From assembly GCA_963545565.1 (NCBI GenBank), contig CAUUJV010000001.1:248001-312000 (forward strand): 64,000 nt of DNA, written 5' to 3'. This stretch comes from CAUUJV01 sp963545565. GTDB taxonomy: Bacteria; Actinomycetota; Actinomycetes; Actinomycetales; Bifidobacteriaceae. Numbering within the stretch: position 1 is the stretch's first letter; each line of letters begins with the position of its first letter. This document shows positions 1 to 9,560 of this stretch, piece after piece. The position numbers and the translations under genes were made by a program. The notes under the pieces were generated by a model. It saw only the letters and a program-made list of their open reading frames with translations. It ran no database searches and was not told the DNA's origin.

Positions 1-3000
1 CGCATAAGCGATAATAAATCATTATTGAACTCTTCCCCCTTGTGGGAGCCATAACCCATGCAAGCAGCGATACCGCCGAGTGAGAATGAATCGTCAGGCA
101 AAATATCTGCTTGATTCACTCGCCCACTCCACAAATAATTAGCGTTACGGGCATCAGTAGCTAAGTGCCACGTATCTCGTAGGATTGCGGCATCAGAAGA
201 GTTGATGTAACGGTGCTTTTCTAAGGCATTTAAGGCTTCAATAGTTCGCGTAGTATGCAGATCTTTACATTCGTGGGCATGCATAAGTTGGAAAAGCTGC
301 ACAGTCCACTCCACGTCTGATAGGCCACCCCTACCAAGCTTTATATGGCGTTCTCGCTTAACGCCACGAGGAAGCCGCTCCGATTCCATGCGTGCCTTAA
401 GTGTGCGAATATGAGCAAGATCTACTTCACTCATCGCCTGAGCAGAGTAGCGCAAAGGATTAGCAATTTCAGTAATAAACTTGTGCGAAAGCTCACTATT
501 TCCTGCTGCGTGTCGAGCCCTTAGCAATGCTTGGTGCTCCCACATATCAGCCCATTTTGCGTAATAATCTTTACACGAAGCAAAGGAACGAATAAGCGGA
601 CCGTTCTTACCTTCTGGACGTAAATCTAGGTCAAGATCGATCTTGGCTTCTCGTGTAACAGGAGATCCCAAGATATTGCGCACATCGTCTACCACAGATT
701 TTGCAAATGCGCGTGCCTGCTCATCGCTCGCTCCATTGCATGATTCGTAAAGCATGATGACATCGGCATCGGAGGAGAAGTTAATTTCACGCCCTCCATA
801 GCGCCCCATAGCAATAACACTGATATTAGCAAGTGGGGCACTGAGCTTTTTCTGGGCACATTCATAATTCAGAGCCCACGTCACGCTTGCATCGATAGCA
901 GCATCGTAGACGTCTGTCATAGCGAGAAGACTGTCTGTGCGATTAACAACTGAGCTAAGCCACCCTAATCCTATGCGCTCAATTTCTGTGCGGCGCATGG
1001 CTCGTATTGAGGTTGCAAATTCAGGCAAGGTGTCTGCAAAACGGTTCAGTGATGTGGAGCATCGCACGTCTAAATTTGTGCGGCTTTGCGCCTGAAGTGC
1101 TTCATCATTGCCTAGCCAACGAATTGATTCCACGGATTCAGTTAGAGCTTGGCCTAGGTAACGTGAGTTAGACAAAACTGTGCATAAGCGGGCTGCAGCC
1201 GACTCAGAATCACGAAGGAATCCGAGATACTGGCTTCCACGCCCAAAGTTTTCTTCCAACCTGCGCCACATCAGCAATCCCATATCAGGATTTTGGCCTT
1301 CGCTTAGCCACTGTAAAACAGATGGCAGTAGAATACGATTGATTTTTGCAGCACGACCTATTCCACGCGTTAGCGCTTGCACGTGCATAACTGCTGCGTG
1401 AGGATCCTGGAAGCCGACGGAAGCAAAGCGGTCAAAAAGCGCCTGTTCTGATAACTTCACAGCATCTGAACTCATCTGAGAAATTGGTGCGAGCATTGGG
1501 CGATAGTAGATGTCGAGATGAAGATTGCGCACTTGCCTGCGGGTGGCATCAAACTGCTCTACAAGCTGATCAGGGCGAGTTCCAACAGCTCGGGCGAGAC
1601 GCCGCAGCTGAGCATTCTCCTCACATTCCAAAGCAGTTATGGCACGTTTTGTTTCAATGCCTCCCTTGTTGCCTTTGCCAAGGTCTGGGAAAAGATGTGT
1701 TCTGCGCATTCCCCATAATTGTTGGCGATGTTCGAGCACGCGTTCGAAACGATAATCATGGGAAAGTTTCACACTGTCAGAACGAGAAATATATCCCCCG
1801 TCGGTGAGCGCTTGAAGAGAATCTAGAGTAGATGACGTGCGTAATGACTCGTCAGTACGGCCGTGCACAAGTTGCAGCATTTGAATAGTGAATTCAACGT
1901 CGCGCAATCCACCGCGGCCTAGCTTAATTTCGCGGTCTTTATGAGACTGCGGAATATTATCTTCCACGCGCTTACGCATCTGCTGACAGTTATATACAAA
2001 ATTCTCACGAGTCGAAGCACTCCACACAAAATGACGTGTTTGCTCAATGTAAGCCTCGCCTAAATCAGCATCTCCGGCAACATATCGAGCTTTCAGCAGA
2101 GCTTGGAATTCCCAATCGTCTGCCCATTTTTCGTAGTAATCGATATGTGCTTGCAATGTTCGTACAAGAGCTCCAGCTTTACCTTCTGGTCTTAGTGCGG
2201 TATCAACCGTCCACAAAGCAGGCTGCTTCGTCCCCGGAATAATAGACTGACAAATCTTTTGAACCATTGTGCCGATTGCCACACTGGTCGGAATCATATC
2301 TGTAGATTCGCAGACATAAATTACGTCAACATCGGAAACATAGTTAATCTCGCGAGCGCCTAATTTCCCCATGCCAATAACTGAGAATTTAACCGATTGC
2401 CCACCTTGAACGTGTCTACGCGCAATATCGACTGCGCACTGTAAAGCAGCATCAACCAAATCAGAAATGTGTGCACTGATAATAGGCTGAATATCCATGG
2501 GTGAGAATGAACTGGAATCGTAAGCCGCAATAGAAATAATTTGTTTCCAATACTCAGCTCGTAAGGCGTCAACAGAAACAGATAAGTAGTGTAGAGAATC
2601 ATCATCAGGGCATGCTTGCGTGTGCATAATATGTTCTGTTGCCTCATGAATAGCTGAACGCATGGAATCTAACCTTTGCGCAGCTGTCCAATCGTATGAT
2701 TCGTATCGCGTGCCAATCACACAGTTTAAGAGTGAAGTATCGGCTTCTATCAAGCGTGCAAGTCTATCTGAAATTCCCAGTAAATCAACTAATCTTTCGC
2801 TATGCTCATGGTCGAGTATTTGTGAGATTGTGGGATTTTCTATAAGGAGAGCATGCAAATAGCGCAGTGCATTGTCAGGGTCGCTGGCAAAGCTGAGTGA
2901 ATAAATAATATCTTGAATTTGAGAGTCGGGAATGCCCAAAGTATTCAGAGATTCAAGTCGCTCTTTGGCCTTGCTAATGCTAGAAATACCAGATTTGATG

Positions 3001-3026
3001 AGTTCGTGCGACGTAATCTCAAGCAT
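1..3026 (-). CDS. glnE: Bifunctional glutamine synthetase adenylyltransferase / adenylyl-removing enzyme GlnE (3' end cut by window edge)
   Basis: GlnE adds and removes AMP on glutamine synthetase, so it sets nitrogen assimilation by nitrogen status. The minus-strand frame is open from an ATG at 3026 to the window edge, about 1008 codons. Both duplicated nucleotidyltransferase signatures are visible: GMGKLGAREINYVSDVD near residue 218 (removase half) and AMGRYGGREINFSSDAD near residue 740 (transferase half). Each is followed by an RPEGK motif. The last visible residues (GYGSHKGEEF) resemble the extreme C-terminus of the family, so probably only a few tens of residues are missing. The reading frame was checked at the start, both motifs and the edge and shows no frameshift. 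It follows the SixA-like gene by 53 bp. Family assignment is secure. Confidence 0.95.
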   Translation of the reverse strand, partial: MLEITSHELIKSGISSISKAKERLESLNTLGIPDSQIQDIIYSLSFASDPDNALRYLHALLIENPTISQILDHEHSERLVDLLGISDRLARLIEADTSLLNCVIGTRYESYDWTAAQRLDSMRSAIHEATEHIMHTQACPDDDSLHYLSVSVDALRAEYWKQIISIAAYDSSSFSPMDIQPIISAHISDLVDAALQCAVDIARRHVQGGQSVKFSVIGMGKLGAREINYVSDVDVIYVCESTDMIPTSVAIGTMVQKICQSIIPGTKQPALWTVDTALRPEGKAGALVRTLQAHIDYYEKWADDWEFQALLKARYVAGDADLGEAYIEQTRHFVWSASTRENFVYNCQQMRKRVEDNIPQSHKDREIKLGRGGLRDVEFTIQMLQLVHGRTDESLRTSSTLDSLQALTDGGYISRSDSVKLSHDYRFERVLEHRQQLWGMRRTHLFPDLGKGNKGGIETKRAITALECEENAQLRRLARAVGTRPDQLVEQFDATRRQVRNLHLDIYYRPMLAPISQMSSDAVKLSEQALFDRFASVGFQDPHAAVMHVQALTRGIGRAAKINRILLPSVLQWLSEGQNPDMGLLMWRRLEENFGRGSQYLGFLRDSESAAARLCTVLSNSRYLGQALTESVESIRWLGNDEALQAQSRTNLDVRCSTSLNRFADTLPEFATSIRAMRRTEIERIGLGWLSSVVNRTDSLLAMTDVYDAAIDASVTWALNYECAQKKLSAPLANISVIAMGRYGGREINFSSDADVIMLYESCNGASDEQARAFAKSVVDDVRNILGSPVTREAKIDLDLDLRPEGKNGPLIRSFASCKDYYAKWADMWEHQALLRARHAAGNSELSHKFITEIANPLRYSAQAMSEVDLAHIRTLKARMESERLPRGVKRERHIKLGRGGLSDVEWTVQLFQLMHAHECKDLHTTRTIEALNALEKHRYINSSDAAILRDTWHLATDARNANYLWSGRVNQADILPDDSFSLGGIAACMGYGSHKGEEFNNDLLSLM

Positions 3027-3079
3027 GATAAACCTTCACTCGTCTGTTATGTTTGTTTTTTTGAATTTCGGATTAGTTT

Positions 3080-3637
3080 TTAATCACAATCTTTAGGACC
3101 GAGAATTCCGATGATTTCAGCTTCGTGCAAATCCCACTGCGAGAATGGCTCATTGCTGCCAAGAATGACGATTTGAGACGGAGAAAACCCTAGTTGAAGA
3201 GCGTCCACGTAGCGAGGTTTTGAATTTTCAGAAGCCAACCATTGGCTCGCCTTAGAAACCGTTGGTTCATGACCAACAATCATCAAAGTTTTAACTTTAT
3301 TCTTAGTTGCAGCTAGTTCATCGGTGAACGCCTGCATGCCATTCTCGTAAAGACCTTGATTGTAATGAATATTTGGTTTATCGCCAAAGACTTTAAGCAA
3401 GCGTTCTGCTGTTGAACGAGCACGCAAAGCACCAGAGCAGGCAATAACGTCAGGAATAAGGGAAAAGGTTTTAAGTGCTTTAGCAATCTTTTTGGCTTGT
3501 TTACGGCCTTTGTCGGTAATGTCACGTTGTTCATCGGAGTCTGGGCTACTTGACTCCGCTTTAGCGTGACGCATTATGATAAGCACATGCTTATATGAGT
3601 CAGCCCTATCTGCAATTTTTGAGAAGTTAACCGACAT
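3080..3637 (-). CDS. SixA-like histidine phosphatase (phosphohistidine phosphatase family)
   Basis: 185-residue protein of the histidine phosphatase superfamily. The catalytic motif is RHA (His24, in IIMRHAKAESS) rather than RHG, and the second catalytic His lies in VGHEPTVS near residue 122. RHA plus the short length is typical of SixA, which removes phosphate from phosphohistidine in E. coli. There is no signal peptide, so it is probably cytoplasmic. It sits between trmI (66 bp upstream) and glnE (53 bp downstream) on the same strand, so co-transcription is plausible. The true substrate is unknown: no HPt or phosphotransfer partner is encoded nearby. The superfamily is certain; the SixA function is inferred. 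Confidence 0.85.
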   Translation of the reverse strand: MSVNFSKIADRADSYKHVLIIMRHAKAESSSPDSDEQRDITDKGRKQAKKIAKALKTFSLIPDVIACSGALRARSTAERLLKVFGDKPNIHYNQGLYENGMQAFTDELAATKNKVKTLMIVGHEPTVSKASQWLASENSKPRYVDALQLGFSPSQIVILGSNEPFSQWDLHEAEIIGILGPKDCD

Positions 3638-3703
3638 TTTATCCCCTGATGCGCATCGTTACGGTGTTGCTCAGTAATTCTAGTACTATTCCCTTGCTTC
3701 TGA

Positions 3704-4768
3704 TTATTCAGTCTCAGGCAAGTCCATATCAAGCTCACGAAGTTGGGATGTAAGATCTCGCAAAACCTTACGAATTTTGCGATCGGACATCTCGCGCAAT
3801 TCCAACTCATCCATCTCGTCGATATCGGTGTGAGTATCTTTTGTTGGACGATCTTTCTTATGCAGTGCGGCAAAGCCGTCAGCCATAGCCCGCGTAACGA
3901 CGAGGAATCCGGTATGGCCAATCATCTGATGATTTGGGCGCACAGCTAATCCGTCAGCTTTCCATGTGCGCTCAAGAGTTTCCTCGATATGAGGTTCTGT
4001 CCATTGGTCGCTTTCACGAAGAGCTTCTACTAAGCGAGAAAGCTGAGTTGTAGTAGTGATATACGCAATGAGAACACCGCCAGGGGCAATCACTCTATGC
4101 GCTTCTGACAGCCGATTCCACGGATCAAGCATATCTAAAACAATGCGATCTATGGAGTTAGGCTCTAGTTCACGAGCTCGCTCATCAAAATTGCCAGTGA
4201 GCATAGTCCACCACGAAGGCATAAACCCGTAGAATACGGCTGCATTAGCTTTGCAGATGCGCGCAAACTCAGGGCGAAGTTCAATCGTTATAAGATGACC
4301 TTCCTGCCCTACTGCTTCAAGCAGATTAATTCCCATAGCACCGGAGCCACCGCCAGATTCAAGCACTCGCATGCCGCTGCGGATATCACCAAGTTGAATT
4401 ACCTGAGCTATATCTTTTGGATACATGATTTGTGCACCGCGTGGCATAGAAAGCACATAGTCAGTTAAACGCGGGCGCATCACACAATAATTCCATCCGC
4501 CGATGCGCCGTGTGCCTTTCCACGGTTTGATTTTTTCCTGAGCTTTTTCTCGCTCAGTTAACTTTGCATCTTCGGGAGAAATTTTTGAGGCGCTAACTGT
4601 GGTGATGATGCTACCTTCGGTGAGACCAATAACATCATCATGGCGAATATATCCGTGCTCTGTTTGAGTGGACGTGCCGGGCACAAGCTGAATCGTAACC
4701 ATATTCTGTTTACGATCAGTCAACTGCACCTTTTCACCAGCTTGTAATGGCCCGCGTTTAATTGTCAT
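3704..4768 (-). CDS. trmI: tRNA (adenine-58-N1)-methyltransferase TrmI
   Basis: 354-residue SAM-dependent methyltransferase that makes m1A58 in the T-loop of tRNA. The N-terminal segment (about residues 1-85) is the small beta-domain of the family, followed by RGAQIMYPKD. The SAM-binding loop is VLESGGGSGAMG near residues 130-142, and the motif IDRIVLDMLDPWNRL follows. The C-terminal tail, about 60 residues, is charged (DEMDELELREMSDRKIRK) and extends beyond the catalytic core, as in other actinobacterial members. The stop is 66 bp before the SixA-like gene. In many actinobacteria trmI neighbours the proteasomal ATPase arc/mpa, but that gene is not next to it here. TrmI acts as a homotetramer in characterised relatives. 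Confidence 0.93.
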   Translation of the reverse strand: MTIKRGPLQAGEKVQLTDRKQNMVTIQLVPGTSTQTEHGYIRHDDVIGLTEGSIITTVSASKISPEDAKLTEREKAQEKIKPWKGTRRIGGWNYCVMRPRLTDYVLSMPRGAQIMYPKDIAQVIQLGDIRSGMRVLESGGGSGAMGINLLEAVGQEGHLITIELRPEFARICKANAAVFYGFMPSWWTMLTGNFDERARELEPNSIDRIVLDMLDPWNRLSEAHRVIAPGGVLIAYITTTTQLSRLVEALRESDQWTEPHIEETLERTWKADGLAVRPNHQMIGHTGFLVVTRAMADGFAALHKKDRPTKDTHTDIDEMDELELREMSDRKIRKVLRDLTSQLRELDMDLPETE

Positions 4769-4774
4769 AGTGGG

Positions 4775-6721
4775 TTAATCCTCTACTGCTGCCCCTGTGA
4801 ACTGTGAGTTATACAAAGTTGCATAGGCTCCGTTCATAGCCATCAATTCATCATGGTTACCTTGCTCCACAATAGAGCCATGGTTGACCACGAGGATAAT
4901 ATCTGCGTCGCGAATTGTTGATAAACGGTGAGCAATCACGAAGCTTGTGCGGCCAGTACGCAGGGTATTCATAGCATTCTGCACTTGCATTTCTGTGCGC
5001 GTGTCTACAGAACTCGTTGCCTCGTCCAGAATCAAAATATCTGGATCAGAAAGGAATGCTCTGCAGATAGTCAAAAGCTGCCGTTCGCCCTGACTGAGCT
5101 CCGTGCTGTCTTCATTCAGGACTGTGTCATAGCCGTTCGGCAGCCTTCGCACAAATTCATCTACATGAGTCGCTTTTGCTGCCTGAATCATTCGTTCCTC
5201 AGAGATAAGGGCAGGATCATGCACACCGTAGAAAAGGTTATCTCGAATTGTGCCGTCAAACAGCCAAGTATCTTGCAGAACCATGCCGAAATGGCTGCGC
5301 AAATCGTGGCGAGTGATGCTTCGAGTGTCCACGCCATCGATTTCGATTGAGCCGTCATTAATCTCATAGAAACGCATAAGCAGATTCACAAGAGTAGTCT
5401 TACCAGCTCCTGTTGGGCCCACAATCGCAATGGTTTGGCCCGGCTGAGCTGTAACAGAAAGATCTTCAATCAAAGGATTTTCTGGAACATACGAGAACTT
5501 CACATTCTTGAACTCAACGTAGCCCCTCACATTTGTGCCAATGCGGTCAATGAGTTTAGGCGTCGTTTCATCATCTTCAATGCTCTCTTCAGACTCATCA
5601 AGGAATTCAAAGATTCGAGAAGCACTTGCCATAGCGCTTTGCAGCATAGATCCCATTGAAGCGAGCTGCCCTAAAGGTTGCGTTGATTGGCGCGAGTACT
5701 GAGAGAACGCCTGTAAATCGCCAAGGGAAAGAGTCCCATTAATAACTCGCACCCCGCCAAAAATAGCGACAATGACGAAGGAAATATTACCCAAAAAAGT
5801 CGTAATTGGATTCATAGTTCCAGAAAGCACTTGAGCCTTGAAACTTGCATCACGCAGGGCAGAATTATATGCGTCAAAGTCACGTTTAGCTTGTTCTTCT
5901 TGACCATACGCACGCACAACCATGTGGCCAGAGAACATCTCCTCTACATGAGAATTGACTTTGCCAGTTTGATCCCATTGCTTGGTGAACTGTGGCTGAG
6001 TTGCTTTCAAAATAAAGAAGATAATTAGACCGAGCACAGGAATAACCAGAATAGAAATACCTGTAAGCTGTACTGAAATAGTGAGCATCATAATCACAGT
6101 TCCGATGAACTGGAATGAGGAGAAGAAGAATTCACCAAGAATTTGCTGCAAGCTCTGGGAAATGTTATCAATATCGTTGGTAGTACGACTCATCACTTCA
6201 CCGCGAGGAACCCGATCGAAATAGCTCAACGGCAAATGATTAATTTTGTCGCCAATCTCTTGACGCATGCGATACACAGCGTTTGAGACCACGCGAGTCA
6301 TGAGGAAGTTTTCTGCCAAACGGAATAGAATAGATGCTAGATAGATAACTACAGTGATACCGAGAATCCAAGCGAGGCGAGTCCAATCAATTCCCTTGCC
6401 CACGGTGACGTTGTAGGAAGAGATCATCGAAGCGATGTTAGAGTGGCCAGAAGCTTTCAAAGCCTGTACAAGCTGTGATGCCTTCACACCATCTGGAATA
6501 CCCATTTTGGCGAGCATATTGCCTAAGATTCCAGAAAACAGAACGTCAGTGCCTTTAGCCATAACTTTAGGCGCCACAATAATTAGTCCCACGCCTACTA
6601 AGCCGCTCACAATCATGAGCGTTACTTTGACTTTCTCAGCAAAGAGATATTTAACAAGTCGTCCAAGCGTGTGAGAACGAGACTTCGTCATTTGAGGTGA
6701 TGTAGATCCTGAAGTAGGCAT
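4775..6721 (-). CDS. ABC exporter subunit, permease-ATPase fusion (catalytically competent half)
   Basis: 648-residue half-transporter with an N-terminal six-helix type I exporter domain and a C-terminal ATPase. Between helices 1 and 2 there is an enlarged, probably extracytoplasmic, loop (residues about 50-110). The ATPase has Walker A GPTGAGKTT (about 434), signature LSQGE (about 542, unusual against LSGGQ), Walker B ILDEATSSVD with the catalytic Glu (about 564) and the switch His in IAHRLSTI (about 595). The start ATG overlaps the stop of the upstream exporter gene by one base (TAATG), so the two are translationally coupled and very likely form a heterodimer. The substrate cannot be told from sequence; drugs, lipids or peptides are all possible. 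Confidence 0.93.
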   Translation of the reverse strand: MPTSGSTSPQMTKSRSHTLGRLVKYLFAEKVKVTLMIVSGLVGVGLIIVAPKVMAKGTDVLFSGILGNMLAKMGIPDGVKASQLVQALKASGHSNIASMISSYNVTVGKGIDWTRLAWILGITVVIYLASILFRLAENFLMTRVVSNAVYRMRQEIGDKINHLPLSYFDRVPRGEVMSRTTNDIDNISQSLQQILGEFFFSSFQFIGTVIMMLTISVQLTGISILVIPVLGLIIFFILKATQPQFTKQWDQTGKVNSHVEEMFSGHMVVRAYGQEEQAKRDFDAYNSALRDASFKAQVLSGTMNPITTFLGNISFVIVAIFGGVRVINGTLSLGDLQAFSQYSRQSTQPLGQLASMGSMLQSAMASASRIFEFLDESEESIEDDETTPKLIDRIGTNVRGYVEFKNVKFSYVPENPLIEDLSVTAQPGQTIAIVGPTGAGKTTLVNLLMRFYEINDGSIEIDGVDTRSITRHDLRSHFGMVLQDTWLFDGTIRDNLFYGVHDPALISEERMIQAAKATHVDEFVRRLPNGYDTVLNEDSTELSQGERQLLTICRAFLSDPDILILDEATSSVDTRTEMQVQNAMNTLRTGRTSFVIAHRLSTIRDADIILVVNHGSIVEQGNHDELMAMNGAYATLYNSQFTGAAVED

Positions 6722-8475
6722 TACTTAACCTCCATTGAAAGTGATTCGATATCCGGGCCTTGCCCACCTTGAGATTCAACAATCTCTTGGTACGTTTCGC
6801 AGGTTTGCATAAGCTCATCATGAGTACCTTTACCTACAATTCGGCCAGATTCCATAACAATAATTTGTTCAGCATCGCGAATAGAAGAAGCACGCTGAAC
6901 TACAACTATCTGTGTTGCTTCGCGAGTAACAGGCACGAGCGCTTCGTGTAGTCGGCGGTCAGTTGCTGTGTCTAGAGCAGAGAATGAATCGTCAAAAGAA
7001 TAAATCTTAGGGTTGCGCATAACTGCTCGGGCAATGCACAGACGCTGTTTTTGGCCGCCGGAGAAGTTTGTGCCACCTTCTGCTACTTCTGCGTCGAGCT
7101 GTTTAGGATTCTCACGGATGAAGTCTTCAGCTTGAGCAATCTTTAACGCAGCCCAAATATCGTCATCTGTAGCATTCGGGTTTCCATAAAGCATATTGGA
7201 ACGAACTGTGCCCGTAAAAAGGGTTGCTTTCTGTGGAACTGGGCCAAACAAAGTGTTCAAACGTAGTGGATCATATTCCTTTACGTTGTGTCCGTCCACC
7301 AAAATTTCGCCTGAAGTTGCGTCGAACATTCGAGATGCAAGGCGAATAATCGTGGATTTACCAGAACCTGTTGAACCAATAATTGCAGTAGTCTTACCCG
7401 GTTCTGCAGTAAAGGAAACATCATGAAGAACAGATTCTTCAGCACCTGGATATGAGAAGGAAACATTCTTAAATTCAATAGTTCCCTGGGGAGCATCAGA
7501 CCAATATGGGTTTTCAGGAGCAGCAATAGCACTCTTTGCATCGAGAACTTCGTTGATACGGCCTCCTGCAACAGATGCACGTGGAAGCATAACAGACATC
7601 ATCGCTGCCATCATCATGCCCATAAGAATCACCATAATGTACTGGATAAATGCCTGAAGTGATCCGATTTCCATATCGCCAGAATCGATAAGTTTGCCAC
7701 CAAACCACATGATTGCAACATTGGAAACATTGATGATGAGGAACATTAGAGGAATCATCATGCTCATCAGACGACCAGTTTTGATAAGCATATCGTAAAC
7801 GTCGTCATTCGCTTTTGTGAAACGCTTGGTCTCAGTGTTTTCGCGTACAAAAGCACGAATAACGCGCACACCAGAAATCTGTTCGCGCACAAGGCGATTC
7901 ACTGCATCTAAGCGAGCCTGATATTTTTTGAACAGAGGACCCATCTGACTCATGAGAAGACCAGCAACAATCAAAACGATTGGCATAATAATCGCGATAG
8001 ACCACACCAAAGTAGAGTTTTGGCGATATGCCATAATCAAGCCGCCAATAAGCATAATCGGGGCTTGCAAAATAATCATCATGGACTGCAAACTCGCCTG
8101 CTGCACCTGCAAAACGTCATTTGTTGCACGAGTGATCAGTGATCCTGCGGAGAACTTCTCAACCTCATTCAGTGATAACTTTTCAACTGAAGCAAAGAAG
8201 TCTCTACGTAATTCATAGCCCAAGCGCATAGCCATATGCGATGAGATAACAGAGGCAGCGATATTAACAATTATTTGCACCACAGCCACCGCGATCATGG
8301 CATAGCCAATAGAATATACGGCGTCGGTATCAGCCTTCTGCACGCCATCGTTAATAATATCTGCCTGTAAATTCGGTAGATAGAGACTTAGAATAGTTTG
8401 CCCAATCTGGAAAATGAACAGAAATGTTAGCTCAATCCAATGAGGCATCAAATAGGTGCGCCAAATGCGTAGCAT
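6721..8475 (-). CDS. ABC exporter subunit, permease-ATPase fusion (degenerate ATP-site half)
   Basis: 584-residue partner of the next gene. The chosen ATG at 8475 follows a GGGGAG ribosome site 5-6 bases away. The frame is open 38 codons further up, but that stretch is intergenic in character. An N-terminal six-helix domain starts at MLRIWRTYLMPHW. The ATPase has Walker A GSTGSGKST (about 365) and a normal signature FSGGQKQR (about 472). However, Walker B reads FDDSFSALD, with Asp in place of the catalytic Glu (about 492), and the switch-loop His is Gln (VVVQRASSI, about 525). These are the hallmarks of the degenerate-site subunit of heterodimeric exporters such as TM287/288 and LmrCD. An inverted repeat upstream may control both genes. 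Confidence 0.93.
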   Translation of the reverse strand: MLRIWRTYLMPHWIELTFLFIFQIGQTILSLYLPNLQADIINDGVQKADTDAVYSIGYAMIAVAVVQIIVNIAASVISSHMAMRLGYELRRDFFASVEKLSLNEVEKFSAGSLITRATNDVLQVQQASLQSMMIILQAPIMLIGGLIMAYRQNSTLVWSIAIIMPIVLIVAGLLMSQMGPLFKKYQARLDAVNRLVREQISGVRVIRAFVRENTETKRFTKANDDVYDMLIKTGRLMSMMIPLMFLIINVSNVAIMWFGGKLIDSGDMEIGSLQAFIQYIMVILMGMMMAAMMSVMLPRASVAGGRINEVLDAKSAIAAPENPYWSDAPQGTIEFKNVSFSYPGAEESVLHDVSFTAEPGKTTAIIGSTGSGKSTIIRLASRMFDATSGEILVDGHNVKEYDPLRLNTLFGPVPQKATLFTGTVRSNMLYGNPNATDDDIWAALKIAQAEDFIRENPKQLDAEVAEGGTNFSGGQKQRLCIARAVMRNPKIYSFDDSFSALDTATDRRLHEALVPVTREATQIVVVQRASSIRDAEQIIVMESGRIVGKGTHDELMQTCETYQEIVESQGGQGPDIESLSMEVK

Positions 8476-8531
8476 GCACACTCCCCACTTTGCTTTGTCA
8501 AATGTAGAAATTACTACTTGTTGCTTTATTG

Positions 8532-8568
8532 CTACTTTATTGTTCGATATACAACAATCAGATAGTAG
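8532..8568. promoter_or_regulatory. Nested inverted repeat upstream of the ABC exporter pair; candidate operator
   Basis: A perfect inverted repeat ATTGTT-N8-AACAAT (8539-8558) is flanked by a second pair of arms, CTACT (8532-8536) and AGTAG (8564-8568). It lies about 65-95 bp upstream of the exporter start at 8475, where a promoter would be expected. The TTGTT...AACAA form resembles sites of dimeric MarR or TetR type repressors, but no regulator gene adjoins the operon. The repeat is seen directly; the operator role is inferred. Confidence 0.45.
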
Positions 8569-8631
8569 ATTACCAAAAGCAATAGTCACAGAGTGTGCTG
8601 CGAGTTTCTTTTATCTCAACGCTGAATATTC

Positions 8632-9519
8632 TTAATAGTTGTCAAATGCCATCCATCGCTTTCCATCACGCAAAACGTGTAAAGGCATATCAAACACAGC
8701 GCTTAAGCGCTCATCGGTAAGTCCTTCTTCCAGCGAACCTGTGTACACAATTGTTCCAGGGAGAGGATTAATAATCGGCTCGTGATCGGCAGAAATATCA
8801 AGGGATTCTCCACTACCTTGCTGAATTTCATCAGAACGCTGCTGCGACATTCTGCCCATAATGGCGATGTGATCAAAGCCGTCGGGGATTTCTTCAAGGC
8901 GGTGTGTAACGAGTAAAGTGGCTCGATTGCTCTTTTCTGTTCCAAGCTCACCCAAGGTGCGCACAACAAGCTCGCGCCCGCCCAAATCTAGGCCAGTAGT
9001 CGGTTCGTCAAGAATTAATAAATCTGGATTTGCCATCAAAGCACGACAGATAAGAATTCGTGTGCGCTCCCCCTCGGAAAGACGCCACATCTGTTTACCT
9101 GCAAGATATTCCACACCAAAACGAGCCATAAGAGCTCGCGCTTGAGCATATTCCTCTTCGCTATATTCTTCTCGCCAACGACCAATTGTGGACTTTAAGG
9201 CGGTTACAACTGCATTGAGAGGGTCTTCTTCAGGCTGAAATTGACGGCCAAGCTGCGCAGAGCACAAGCCAATACGGTTTCTATATGAGAAGACATCTTT
9301 CTTTCCCAAACGATTTCCCAGAACGTCTACCGTGCCTTCTGTGGGGAAAAGTTTAGTTGCCATCATGGAGACAATAGTTGATTTTCCAATGCCATTGGGG
9401 CCGAAAAGAACCCACTTTTCCCCTCGCTCCATACGGAAATTAACATCCCCGACGATTGTGCGTCGACGCCTCCTAAAAAGTACATTCTTTACATCAATTG
9501 CTGGAGATGCTAATTCCAT
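8632..9519 (-). CDS. ABC transporter ATP-binding protein (stand-alone ATPase)
   Basis: 295-residue single ATPase domain without membrane segments. Walker A is GPNGIGKST (residues 40-48), the signature is LSEGE within RLSEGERTRILICRA, Walker B is LLILDEPTTGLD, and the switch His lies in LLVTHRLEEIP. An Arg-rich run (RRRRR, residues 16-20) near the N-terminus and a roughly 80-residue C-terminal extension follow the pattern of the YlmA/ModF-like ATPase group. No permease gene is adjacent, so its partner or substrate is unknown. It lies 41 bp downstream of glgA and 156 bp upstream of the exporter pair, which seems to have its own control region. Confidence 0.9.
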   Translation of the reverse strand: MELASPAIDVKNVLFRRRRRTIVGDVNFRMERGEKWVLFGPNGIGKSTIVSMMATKLFPTEGTVDVLGNRLGKKDVFSYRNRIGLCSAQLGRQFQPEEDPLNAVVTALKSTIGRWREEYSEEEYAQARALMARFGVEYLAGKQMWRLSEGERTRILICRALMANPDLLILDEPTTGLDLGGRELVVRTLGELGTEKSNRATLLVTHRLEEIPDGFDHIAIMGRMSQQRSDEIQQGSGESLDISADHEPIINPLPGTIVYTGSLEEGLTDERLSAVFDMPLHVLRDGKRWMAFDNY

Positions 9520-9560
9520 GGAAATATCTTTTCTTCCTAAAAATTTAGTTTTTACTTGGA

